NCBI GenBank assembly: GCA_037157565.1
Contig: JAZHRO010000036.1
Span: 19,890,501 to 19,954,500 of the forward strand
Reading direction: 5' to 3'
Source: Thalassia testudinum
Taxonomy: Eukaryota; Streptophyta; Magnoliopsida; Alismatales; Hydrocharitaceae
Length of the DNA: 64,000 bases
Part shown: in pieces, positions 1 through 9,618 of the stretch
How the letters are laid out: every line of letters starts with the position of its first letter
Position numbering within the stretch: position 1 is the stretch's first letter
Program-made: the position numbers and the translations under genes
The notes under the pieces: generated by a model
Told to the model about the DNA's origin: nothing
The model's input: the letters and a program-made list of their open reading frames with translations, nothing else
Databases searched by the model: none

Positions 1-2
1 GG

Positions 3-738
3 TGTTCCAAGTACATGATGGGACACTCTGACCTCTTTATCAAGTGGACCAGAATCGAAGATGGAGGACACGTCAAGTTGAGCGACAACAAACGTTGTCG
101 CATTATTGGTGAAGGTATAATAGGTAATTCTTCTAAGAAGCTATGTAATATTCTTTTAGTAGAAAACTTAAAACATAACCTACTTAGTGTTAGTCAAATA
201 TGTGATAATGGATGTGATTTTTTGTTTACTAAAGTTGGATTTAAAATATGAAAAGAAGGAACAAATACAGTTTCAATTGAAGGCTTTAGATAAGAAAAAA
301 TCTATGCTCTTCATTTTTCACAAGAGAAATTTGTAAAATATCTACTTGCCTCCTATGTTGAAGTAGATCTTTTGTACCATAGGCTTGGTCACATTAATCA
401 CAAACATCTTAATAGGTTAGCCAAAAATGAGTTAGTAAGGGGCCTACCCAAACTAACTTATAAAAAGGATGCCTTGTGCAAGTCTTGTGAACTTGAAAAA
501 ATGCGCAAGGCTTCTTTTAAACCTAAAGACTTAGTTTCAACAACACGACCTTTAGAGTTGTTACACCTTCATCTATTTGGACCAACACGATTCGAGAGTC
601 TAAATGGATCAAAATTTTGCCTAGTTATTGTTGATGGCTTCTCTAGGTTCACTTGGGTCATCTTCTTGAAACATAAGGATGACTCATTCGATTCTTTCCT
701 AAGTCTTGCTCAAAGACTTCAAATGAAAAAATCATCCT
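3..738 (+). pseudogene. Copia-1 pol fragment: protease end, GAG-pre-integrase, integrase N-terminus
   Basis: One frame runs from base 3 to the break, with in-frame stops at 249-251 and about 291-293. It begins at the copia motif C-S-K-Y-M next to the protease. At about 372-540 it carries the integrase HHCC zinc site (YHRLGH...H and CKSC). The integrase core then begins at about 560 with LFGP and later VDGFSRFTWV. The first catalytic aspartate, expected before LFGP (consensus HMDLFGP), is read as histidine at 570-572, so this copy could not encode an active integrase even without the stops. The frame runs into the LTR of M1. The protein would cut and integrate element cDNA. The family call is secure; the fragment is non-functional. 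Confidence 0.88.
734..738. repeat. Left target-site duplication of M1 (ATCCT)
   Basis: ATCCT stands directly before the TG terminus of M1's left LTR at 739 and pairs with ATCTT at 34203-34207, one mismatch in five. Deleting the insert with one copy restores the Copia-1 integrase frame, which supports the assignment despite the mismatch. Confidence 0.75.
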
Positions 739-1588
739 TGTTTTAGTTGAGGCAAGATCAATGTTAAAATCAATGCGTCATAGTATAGTTGAAATCGTTC
801 GAAAATAAATGAATTTTATTACTTGAAATTATAAATCCAAGGTCGAATACGGGGAGCAAATTGGGGTCTAAAAATCAAGAACACAACTTTAAGATTGAAT
901 ATAATATGCAATGAAAATCAAAGTATAGTGCAAAAACACAATGTCAATGTATAAGGGAGAAGCACAAAAAATATGGATGTCTGAGTTTGAAAATCAGATG
1001 TCTTAAATATGAAATTGCTACAGTGCTTCAATTGTTTGATTGTCTGTCTCTAATCTGATCTCTATCTCTGATCTCCTTCTTCTTCTTTCTTTTCTTTCTT
1101 CTATTATCTATCTCTGACGGCCTTCTTTCTTCTTGGCTTCTTCTTCTTCCTTCTTTAGCTGCTCTAGCCCTTGTCTTCTTTCTTCTCTGATTTCTTCTTT
1201 CCTTCTCTTCTACCTTCAGCACCTCTTCAGCTTTCTCCTCTTCAGCCTTGCCTTCTCCTTCCTTAGCTTCTCTGGCTACCACCCTCTCCTTCTTGGCTTT
1301 CTCTTCTTCTCCAAAGAGCAAAACCTACCCCTACCCTCCCCCGCGATCTCTCTTCTTCCTTCTCTCTTAGGCTCACTCTCCCAGAGCCTTCTTGAGTTAT
1401 CGGGTCGGGTATGCATGCCTGAGACCAGGCCCACCAGCGTCCGTGGTGAGCAAGGAGTGCAGGCTAGTCAGGTATACGGGTCAGGGCCAGGTCAGAGGGT
1501 AGTGTGGTCATGGACGAGGTAGTGAAGGTGAGTGGGACCTCTCCCCGTGGTCAGGAGGTGATAAGCCCTTGTCACTTTTGCACTTTAT
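739..1588 (-). repeat. M1 3' LTR, distal part (end of LTR, U5/R side)
   Basis: On the plus strand the LTR starts with TGTTTTAG at 739. The next stretch matches, in opposite orientation, the end of E's 5' LTR at 59824-60311 (shared GATCAATG and GCGTC(A/G)TAGTATAGTTG blocks). A pyrimidine-rich CTT tract follows at 1060-1330, then a block near 1345-1588 found again in the right LTR at 32078-32318. The copy breaks at about 1588, where gag sequence of G1 follows, and resumes at about 9619. Confidence 0.85.
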
Positions 1589-1621
1589 GAGGTGAGTTGG
1601 ATTTATGCACTTATATCCAAT

Positions 1622-2800
1622 AAAGATGCATATAATGCACATGATTTATTTGAGGAAATGAGTGAGAATTCAATCAATCATGCCTCCATGGATACTTTTA
1701 ACCGGTCCCAGTAACCCAGATCAAATGTCAATGAAGCCCATGACTCTCATTCATTTGATATGGAATTGATTTGTAACAAACTTGATAAGGTGGACTTGGT
1801 TGCTAAGAGAATGGAAGAGTGGATGGCTAGCAATTCTATGAGCAACTCTCGATCCACTCAATCCCAAAAATTGAGATTCCATTCCTCACGAGCTCCTTCT
1901 GGACGGGAGTTCGTGAATCAACTCGATGCGGTTCAATCTGTGAGTCAGCATTTTTCAAAACCCCATGGGTTCTAAACTAGGGCCTTTGATCCCAGTTTTT
2001 CTGATCCTTCCCTTTCTTTCTCTCCATCCTCACCCTATGAGGATGTCTGTGCTATACAAGAGAATGTTAGATCCAACCCCTACTTGAATGCCTATAATCC
2101 AGGTTGGAGAAACCACCCTAACTTCTCTTGGAAAAATCTAGGGCAACAGACCTAATTCCGACCCAGCAACTATGCTCCGCAATGACCAATGGGCCATGGT
2201 CAAGTATATACTCAGTTGCCTCAGAATCAGGTCAATCAGCTAGCTTGGAATGCTCGTCAACCCGCAGGGCAGGCTGATTTGAACTGTCAAATGGTAGAGA
2301 TGCAAGGATCCATGCTCCAGCTCATGCAGTAAATGAAAAACTCGTTGGACAACTTCCAATCTGGGCTCATTGCTAACTCTCGTCAACCCAGATCTGTACC
2401 ATCCCAACCCGTACCCAACCCGCGAAATATTACGAATTCGGGCAACCAAGCCCATGGGTAAGGAAATCAGAGGGACCCACACGCACATGCTCAGGTGGTT
2501 GAGCAGGGTTCCTCATCTTCTTCTTCTTCTGCAAATCAACAATTCATGGTTAATCAAGCCCCTCCAATCTTTCCTAAGCCTCCCCAAGACCCAAATTCTT
2601 ATGCATCTGCAAATTCTATCACTTTGAGGAGTGGTAAGAAGACTCAGGATCCACAACCACACGATTTTGATCTTTTGAATCCTGAAGAACCTGAGGAGAG
2701 AGAGGAGAATCCTGAAGGAGAAATCAAGGCTCAGGAACCTGATTCCAAAGATCTGACTCATGTTCCTTTTCCTGAAGCCTTAACCAAATCAAAGAAGAAG
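1622..2800 (+). pseudogene. G1 gag, C-terminal part
   Basis: The frame starts at KDAYNAHDLFEEMSENS, which aligns with the G2 gag segment near 16540-16600 (KDAESAYLLFKEMSENS), so roughly the first 270 residues of gag are missing. The rest is the proline- and asparagine-rich tail with NPGWRNHPNFSWKN and, at about 2618, the TLRSGK motif that marks the gag-protease boundary in Athila-like polyproteins. No CCHC zinc knuckle is visible, as in the other copies here. Stops interrupt it (for example 1712-1714 and 1973-1975) but no frameshift is needed from here to the end of integrase. Gag would form the virus-like particle. Confidence 0.8.
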
Positions 2801-3757
2801 AAGTCTGTTGATAGCAGTGAGGAGCTTCTGAATCTATTTAAGAATGTTGAGATCAATATCCCACTCCTTGATGCAATCAAGCACATACCGGCTTACGCAA
2901 GATTTCTAAAGGAATTATGTACACAAAAGCGTAAGTCAAGAGAATCTGTTCCGAGGAAAGTGGTACTCTCCGAGCAGGCTAGTTCTGTAATCCTGCACTA
3001 CCTCCCTCAGAAAAAGAGAGATCCTGGTGCTCCATTGATTTCTTGCGTTATCGTAGATTACACATTTGATAGAGCACTTTTGGATTTGGGTGCATCCATT
3101 AACCTAATTCTGACTTCTCTTTACGAGAAGTTTGGGTTAGGTAAACTTCGGCCAACTTCAATAACGCTACAATTAGCGGACCGCTCAGTCACAAACCTGC
3201 GAGGCGTTATTGAAGATGTTATAGTTAAGGTCAAGGATTTCTATTTTCCTGTAGATTTCCTTGTCCTTGACATGGATGTACCTGATAATCTAAGGAACAC
3301 GCCCATCATTCTGGGGCGTCCCTTCCTGGCTACCACAAAGGCCAACATTAATTGTGAAAGCAGTACCATGGAAATCGCCTTTGGGGACCAACAAATGAAA
3401 TTGGATATTTTTAAGGCGATCAACAAATTTGAGGATTGTGGATTTATTGAGGAACTAGATGAGGATAATGATAACATTGAAACTTGTTTGATGGTTTCTT
3501 CAATCGAAAGTTCCTCTTTGGATTATGAATTTGACCCACAACCCCCTATGGCAGACTTGACATCTTCGGAAGAGGTTATTGATTTTGTTCACTCACAACC
3601 TCTTCCTCTTGTTGAATCTTCAGCATCTACCCTACCATCAATCATCAACCCACCCCAGCTTGAATTGAAACCATTGCCTGAGAATTTGAAATATCATTTT
3701 CTAGGACCTCAGAAGACTCTCCCTGTGATTATCAGTGCTAAATTGACAAAGGAGTAA
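2801..3757 (+). pseudogene. G1 retropepsin-type protease and linker to RT
   Basis: The segment NIPLLDAIKHIPAYARFLKELC leads into an aspartic protease with the active-site motif ALLDLGAS (catalytic Asp codon 3083-3085) and the flap-side motif IILGRPFLAT near 3308. The open frame reaches back to 2495 and ends at a stop at 3755-3757, where related copies suggest a glutamine codon (CAA to TAA). The tail ELKPLPENLKYHFLG is the conserved lead-in to Athila reverse transcriptase. The DLGAS spelling instead of DTGA is common in this clade. The protease would process the Gag-Pol polyprotein. This domain is intact. Confidence 0.85.
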
Positions 3758-5400
3758 GAGATTAAATTAATCAAGGTCTTGAAGGAACATAAGGAGGCAA
3801 TTGGTTGGACCATTCATGACCTCAGGGCGATCGAGCCATCTTACTGTAATCATAGAATATTCTTGGAAGATGGATCCCGCGCTTCTCACCAGATGCAGAG
3901 GAGATTGAATCCAAATATGCGAGAAGTGGTCAAAAAGGAAAACATCAAGTGGCTCGATGCAGGAATTATTTATCCAATCTCTGATAGTCCCTGGGTAAGT
4001 TCCATTCAGATTGTTCCGAAGAAAGCCAGGATTATCGTTATGACTAACGAGCGAGGAGAATCTGTCAGAACTCGTTCAGCTTCCTCTTGGAGGGTTTGTA
4101 TTGATTATAGGAAGCTGAACACAACAACTAAAAATGATCATTTTCCCCTGCCCTTCATCGATCAAATCTTGGAAAAATTAGTCGGGCAGAAGTACTTCTA
4201 TTTTCTTGATGGCTACTTGGGATACAACCAAGTTCCTATCCATCCCGAGGATCAGGAAAAAACTACTTTCACTTGTCCGTACGGAACCTTTGCTTTTCGT
4301 AGGATGCCTTTCGGGTTATGCAATGCACCTGCAACTTTTCAAAGGTGTATGCTAGCCATATTTTCTGACATGGTGGGAGAGTTTATGGAAGTCTTCATGG
4401 ATGATTTCTCTATTTTTGGAGAATCATTTGACTCTTGTTTGGCTAATCTGGAAATGATTCTTAAGCGATGTATCAAAACACGATTGGTCCTTAGCCAGGA
4501 AAAGAGTCATTTCATGACCCAAGAAGGCATCATTTTGGGTCATGTAATCTCTGAATGGGGAATTAAAGTGGATAAAGCTAAGGTTGATGCTATCGCCAAA
4601 CTTCCTCCTCCCACATCTGTTAAACAAATTCGATCATTTCTTGGCCATGTGGGATTTTATCGAAGATTCATCAAGGATTTCTCGAAGGTTGCTCGTCCTT
4701 TGAGCAATCTTCTTGCCAAAGAAATGCCGTTTGTTTTTTATGAATCATGACGAAAGGCATTTGATTTCCTGAAAATGGCAGTCACCTGTGCTCCAGTTTT
4801 GCAACCACCAATTTGGACAGCCCCTTTTGAGATCATGACCGACGCTTCTGATTACGCAGTCGGGGCTATCCTGGGTCAAAAAATTGATAGAAAGCCCTCT
4901 GTCATCTACTACGCTAGTAAAACTCTGGATGAAGCCTAGAGGAATTACACTGTTACTGAAAAGGAATTACTAAATGTAGTGTTCACTTTGGAAAAATTTA
5001 GGGCTTATCTCTTAGGGTCTCATGTTATCATCTATACCGACCACTCGGCTTTAAGACATCTCTTGGCCAAAAAGGATGCTAAACCCTAGCTTATTCGTTG
5101 TATTCTTCTGCTGCAAGAATTTGATCTTGAAATCAAGGATAAAACCAGGGTACAAAATGTGGTAGCGGATCATTTGTCGAGATTCTTAGGTGATTCCTCT
5201 CATCCTGACATTCCGATTGCTGACACTTTTCCAGACGAAACTATTCTTACAGTTTTAGGTGTCCACACGACATGGTTTGCTGACATTGTTAATTATTTGG
5301 CTGTTGGTCAAATCCCCCAGTATTGGACCAAGCAACAACAGGATAGACTCAAATCTAAGGCCAAATACTACTTCTGGGAGGACCCTGAGCTGTACCGCAT
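3758..5400 (+). pseudogene. G1 reverse transcriptase and RNase H
   Basis: The RT runs from about 3779 with HRIFLEDG, PWVSSIQIVPKK, WRVCIDYRKLN, the motif-A aspartate in YFLDGY, PFGLCNAPATFQRCM and the polymerase motif FMDD at 4394-4405. FYRRFIKDFSKVARPLS marks the thumb/connection. RNase H follows with FEIMTDASDYAVGAILGQ near 4826 and IIYTDHSALRHLL near 5027. Stops at 4748-4750, 4937-4939 and 5087-5089 are all in the same frame as gag and integrase. The stop at 4937-4939 replaces a conserved glutamine (CAG to TAG). The catalytic residues that I can identify are otherwise present. The enzyme copies element RNA into DNA. Confidence 0.88.
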
Positions 5401-5410
5401 CGGCTCTAAT

Positions 5411-6559
5411 TAGATTATTTGTCGATGTATAACGGAGAATGAATTCAACAGTATACTCGAGTTCTGCCATGCATCTGGGTGTGGTGGACATTTCTCCGGG
5501 AAAAAGGCGGTTGCAAAAATCTTGCAATCTGGCTTCTATTGGCTGTCTTTATTCAAGGATGCCCAAGATTTCTTAAGGTCATGTTCTCGATGTCAGGCAC
5601 TCGGGAGAATAACTAAGAGAGATATGATGCCCCTAAACCCAATTCTTACCATCGAAATTTTCGATGTTTGGGCCATCAATTTCATGGGACCCTTTATCCC
5701 TTCATTTGGACATCAGTACATTCTTGTTGCTGTTGATTATGTGTCCAAATGGATTGAGGCGATTCCCACCGGAACCAATGACCATAAGGTGGTCATTGAT
5801 TTTGTCAAGAAAAATATCTTCAGTAGGTTTGGGATTCCGAGGGCTATCATTAGTGATGGTGGCACTCATTTTACTAATGCCCAATTCCAGAATTTATTAG
5901 CCAAATAAGGGGTTAATCACCGAATTTCCACACCTTACCATCCCCAGACGAATGGACAAGCCAAGATCTCTAATCGAGAGATCAAGAACATTCTGTAGAA
6001 AACGGTTAGGCCTGATCACAAGGATTGGACTCAAAAGCTTGAGGACGCTCTTTGGGCCTACCGTATGGCGTATAAAATGCCCATCGCCATGTCTCCATTC
6101 CATTTAGTGTATGGAAAGGCTTGCCATCTACCCGCAGAGATTGAACACAGGGCATTTTGGGCGATCAAACAATGCAATTTGGATCTGAATTTAGCTGGGA
6201 AGACCAGCAAACTCCAACTATCTGAGTTGGAGGAGCTTAGAAATGATGCTTATGAGAATGCCAAGATCTACAAGGCTCGGACCAAAGCTCTACATGATCA
6301 ACTGATTTCCTGCAAGAGCTTTGAGCCGAACCAGAAGGTCTGGTTATTCGATTCTAAACTTAAGCTCTTTCCTGGTAAACTTAGATCTAAATGGAATGGC
6401 CCATTCATAATTGACCAGATTTTTCCAAATGGAGCCATTCAGATTTCTGACCCAAAGATAGGTAACACATTTAAAGTCAACGATCAACGTCTGAAGCCTG
6501 TTATTGACCGTATTCTTCCAGAACCCGTCTCAGACACAGTTGCTCTAGCCATTCTATGA
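5411..6559 (+). pseudogene. G1 integrase
   Basis: The zinc site is intact (CHASGCGGHF and CSRCQ, about 5464-5600). The DDE core has its first aspartate replaced by asparagine at 5678-5680 (WAINF where relatives read WGIDF), the second aspartate at 5855-5857 (ISDGG) and the glutamate at 5978-5980 (SNREIKN). The C-terminal part ([24 protein letters not shown], then KLRSKWNGPFIIDQIFPNG and NDQRLKP) ends at a natural stop at 6557-6559. Premature stops lie at 5411-5413, 5906-5908 and 5996-5998; the first and last replace glutamine. The GAT-to-AAT and CAG-to-TAG changes fit cytosine deamination. The integrase is inactive. Confidence 0.87.
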
Positions 6560-6690
6560 CTTCTTTGGCTGGACTTCGCCTAGCTAACATCATTAAACTC
6601 AGCAGTTGTACATATGACACAAGGCCGATACGAGCTTCATATTCAAGTGACATCTTTCATATTCTACCCTTTCTTTCATGTCTCTTTTTC

Positions 6691-6727
6691 AATGAGGACA
6701 TTGCATCAGCTAGGCATGGGGGGGTGG
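6691..6727 (+). promoter_or_regulatory. Upstream polypurine block of G1
   Basis: AATGAGGACATTGCA is followed by GGCATGGGGGGG. The same block occurs in G2 (21469-21503), M1 (26076-26114, minus) and LARD-1 (53763-53802, minus), always 1.2-1.4 kb (after removing insertions) before the real LTR. The purine run suits second-strand priming. Confidence 0.65.
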
Positions 6728-7947
6728 ATTCATTTTTGAATCATTTGGTCAGCTTTGTGAAATTCATGTAAATTATTTTTCTTCTCTTATTTATACATAA
6801 AAAAATCAAAATTAGGAAGGATTAGTTGGACATTAGGACTTTTCAATCTTAGGAAATTTTACATTAGGATCTGAACACAAAGACCCTTCAGGTCTTTGGA
6901 CTTAATTAGCCTGTGTATCCATTAAAATGTGGATTTGTCTTTCGAGTCCTCACCATCTTAATTCTATCATAATTGGAATAAATAAGTTTGGGTGATAAGT
7001 ACACGACTTATCAACCCACCCTCTGATTTGAGGGAATTTTTGAGTTTTAAGCATCTACACACTTTCTTTGCACTGACTCGTTGTTCAGCGTTTCTAACGG
7101 AAATTGGGTAGCTAATGAATCTTCTAGGGTGATATGGCTGACAAGTTATCATAGGTAACAGCCCATAGGTAGGTTGTCCAGAGCCCACTCACTGGACCTT
7201 TCTCTTTTTGCTGCCTTTAGGTAAATCTTAGACCAAGGAAGCCACCTACTTTAAAGAAAAAAAAAGAAAAAAAAAAAATCAAAAAAAGAAAAGGAGAAAA
7301 GAAAAAAAAAGAAATAAATCGCACTTCCCGAACGAGTATGACTGGCAAGTTGTCAGTGATAATAGCTCACCGACCGGTTGTCCAGAACCAAGCTCAGTAA
7401 ATGCACTGAAAATTCCTAAAACACTTAGGACGAAGCAGAGAAGTAGAATAAACTGGGGAGATATACACTGGATTCACCGTTGTGTTGACCCCGTAAAAAA
7501 ATAAAACTAGGGAGAAAGCTACCGGTTGTAAAGATACACCTTTAGGCAAAATTCTTTTTGAGGTCACCTAGAGGCATAGAAATCTGAAGTCCGTTTTAAT
7601 TGCTGGTCAACGAGTCTATCACATTCACAATAAGATGCTTAGAACTTAGAGTTCTCATCAAATCTTGAGAGAGTTGAATGGCCGTAGAAAGCCACTCTTA
7701 AACCTTAAAACTTGAAAATCCAAAAAATTAGAAAAGAGGAAAAAGAGAAAAAGAAATTTTTCTTTGAATAAGGCGAAGGCTTGAGGCGGTCTGCATTTTG
7801 GCAGATACTTGGGTACTGTTGTGTCTTTGAAAGTTTAGTTCCTAAGTAGACAATTTCTTAATGATTGAAAATAACTCATGCCCAAATAATCCAACCTAAT
7901 TCTTTTATAAATAGCATATAGTTTTTGCTAGGGACTAGCTAAAGATA

Positions 7948-7959
7948 GATATGGGGGTA
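7948..7959 (+). promoter_or_regulatory. G1 polypurine tract
   Basis: GATATGGGGGTA abuts the TG of the 3' LTR at 7960, the position expected for the primer of plus-strand DNA synthesis. Confidence 0.8.
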
Positions 7960-9615
7960 TGATGTAAATACATTTACACTACTGAAGATGACTATTTATG
8001 CATGTTCTTAAACATAGGATTGCATTGCATGGTATAAATATTGCATAACATGCATCATCTTACATTTAGATTAGTTTGAATAAAATGGAGGTTAATTATC
8101 TCCTTTTATGTGCTTGGACAGGGCAAACGTTTTATCGGGGCCTCGGATCGAAGATACAACTGTACAGATGTGATCAGGGCGACGATTGGAGTTCAATGAC
8201 TCCAAGATTGCCCTAATCAGGCATTTGTAGCATCAGATAGTGACCAGGGAACCCTAGAAGATAAAGGGCCAAGATGGTGTAAATTCACACTTCAAACGAC
8301 AAATTCGACTACATGGATGGATTCGGATCGACGATCGTAGTCTAACGTCGTGAAAATCAACTCAATCCGACACCCGTGGCACCATCTACAACATCTAGAA
8401 GATGGACGGCCAAGATGGTGCCACGTGGCGCCATCTTAGCAGTCCAATCGACCCTCAAGACCGCCGCTGCTTTTTCAAAGAAGTTTTAGCCCACGATCTG
8501 AGCCATTGGATCTCGATCCAACGGCTGTGGATACGTGCACCATAAAACATCTTCACGCCCATCCACGCTCCACAGCGTAATGGGCGAGGGTGTTATCGCT
8601 AGCAGGCGATGCACGATCGAATCGCGTGAGAGGGCGAGCGGTGCGAACGAGCGAGCGCGGCCGAGCATCAAATCTCCATCGAGCGACTGCGAGCACTCGA
8701 TAGCGCCCACGCGCTATCGCACCTTCGTGCCTCACACAGGATTTTACGTGGGTGGGTGCGCATTGAGGAGTGGGGAAGGCGCATCTTAAGCCATCCGATC
8801 GCGATTCAGCGGACGTGTGCAAGCGTTAAGCATGCGTGAAAGCCAGCAGCGGCGTGGGCAGCGCCCACTACGCCCATGATGGGGCTTTAGCGACGATTTT
8901 ATCCATCACTAAAGATGACTTATTTAATGTTTTGAGATTTAAATGACCAAATTGCCCTCACTCCTTGCAACTATAAAAGGAGACCCCTCCACATGAAATT
9001 CTCATCCCTTCCTTCTCTTCTCTACCTCTCCAAAGTCAAGAGAAGCTTGTCCCTTACCTAGGATGCTCCTCGTGAGATAAAGTCCAAATTTTTGTCCCCA
9101 TTCAGAAGTGGATCCCACGACGACGACGATGTCCTGCCCCATTCCCGTTCTTCTGCTTCGTCCTGCTTCGTCCTCCTTCGTCTAGGCATCATTCCGTCCG
9201 GCTCGTCCTCTAAGCGATCGTCGAGGAGGATAACTTCTCTCTCCCACTCTTCTTTACAGCTTTCTAGTGTAGAATTTTCCTGCTTTCTGGTGCAGCTGAT
9301 TTCCCGCTTTCTACTATAATCCTTATTTGGTTTTATTGTATAAACATTTTGAAATATTGAATGCATGTTTTCTCTCTCTCTCTTCCTTTTAGTCTGATTG
9401 TTGTAATAGCTTCATCGTAATTACATCGCCTCGCTTTTCAAGAAAAAATCTAAAAAAATATAATTGCGAATATAGATCGACGTAGCCTCCCTATGTTCGA
9501 CCTAGAATTTCAATTTCGGTATAAATTTTATTTTTTGAACACGAATTCTTCGCTTTCAAGCTACAACAGCAATATTTTAAAACCAAACACGTTAGCATAG
9601 TAATTCGTACGTCCA
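7960..9615 (+). repeat. G1 3' LTR
   Basis: It starts TGATGTAAAT with a 7-bp-arm hairpin (7963-7978). U3 holds a GC-rich section at about 8480-8890. A TATA box stands at 8972-8979, followed by a CT-rich R region and AT-rich U5. The 3' end is placed at about 9615 because M1 LTR sequence resumes just after; the exact terminus is uncertain. ORFs on both strands at 8486-8822 are overlapping GC-rich shadows. Confidence 0.78.
8972..8979 (+). promoter_or_regulatory. TATA box of G1 LTR
   Basis: TATAAAAG in a context (CAACTATAAAAGGAGACC) typical of plant LTR promoters; transcription would start about 30 bp downstream. Confidence 0.7.
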
Positions 9616-9618
9616 ATA

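Larger units (their letters stand above)
1..738 (+). mobile_element. Copia-1, left part (Sirevirus-like Ty1/copia), interrupted by M1
   Basis: This is the left visible part of a Ty1/copia element whose 5' LTR and gag lie outside the window. It carries the end of the protease, the GAG-pre-integrase zinc region and the start of the integrase core. It stops abruptly at 738, where a minus-oriented Athila-like LTR begins. The same element resumes at 34203 with the missing part of the integrase. Removing 739-34202 plus one copy of the 5-bp duplication puts the two halves back in the same reading frame, which supports the break point. Sirevirus affinity is inferred from the right part: env-like gene, repeated polypurine tracts and palindrome array. 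Confidence 0.9.
6560..7959 (+). other. G1 3' non-coding region
   Basis: No credible gene is present. The region holds a conserved polypurine block near 6691-6727, an 8-bp-arm hairpin at 6993-7013 preceded by AAGTTTGGG that resembles an LTR edge, an A-rich run at 7252-7316 and the terminal polypurine tract before 7960. In complete Athila elements this place may hold an env-like gene; I see none. Confidence 0.7.
1589..9615 (+). mobile_element. G1, 5'-truncated Athila-like Ty3/gypsy element
   Basis: G1 lies inside the 3' LTR of M1: LTR sequence stops at about 1588 and continues at about 9619, and the intact sister LTR at 32310-32335 is contiguous there apart from about 12 bp. G1 has lost its 5' LTR, primer site and gag N-terminus; the first recognisable codons are at 1622. 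It keeps the gag C-terminal half, protease, RT, RNase H, integrase, a 1.4-kb 3' non-coding region, a polypurine tract and a 3' LTR (7960 to about 9615). A clean 5-bp target duplication cannot be read because of the 5' deletion, so both ends are uncertain by about 10 bp. Confidence 0.82.

Noticed and set aside
1028..1522. Lys/Glu-rich (minus) and Ser/Leu-rich (plus) ORFs
   Set aside because: Products of the CTT/GAA tract of the M-family LTR; the same tract in other LTRs gives unrelated ORFs.
8486..8822. ORFs on both strands in the GC-rich part of the G1 LTR
   Set aside because: Mutually overlapping shadows in a GC-rich U3; no conserved partner in other copies.
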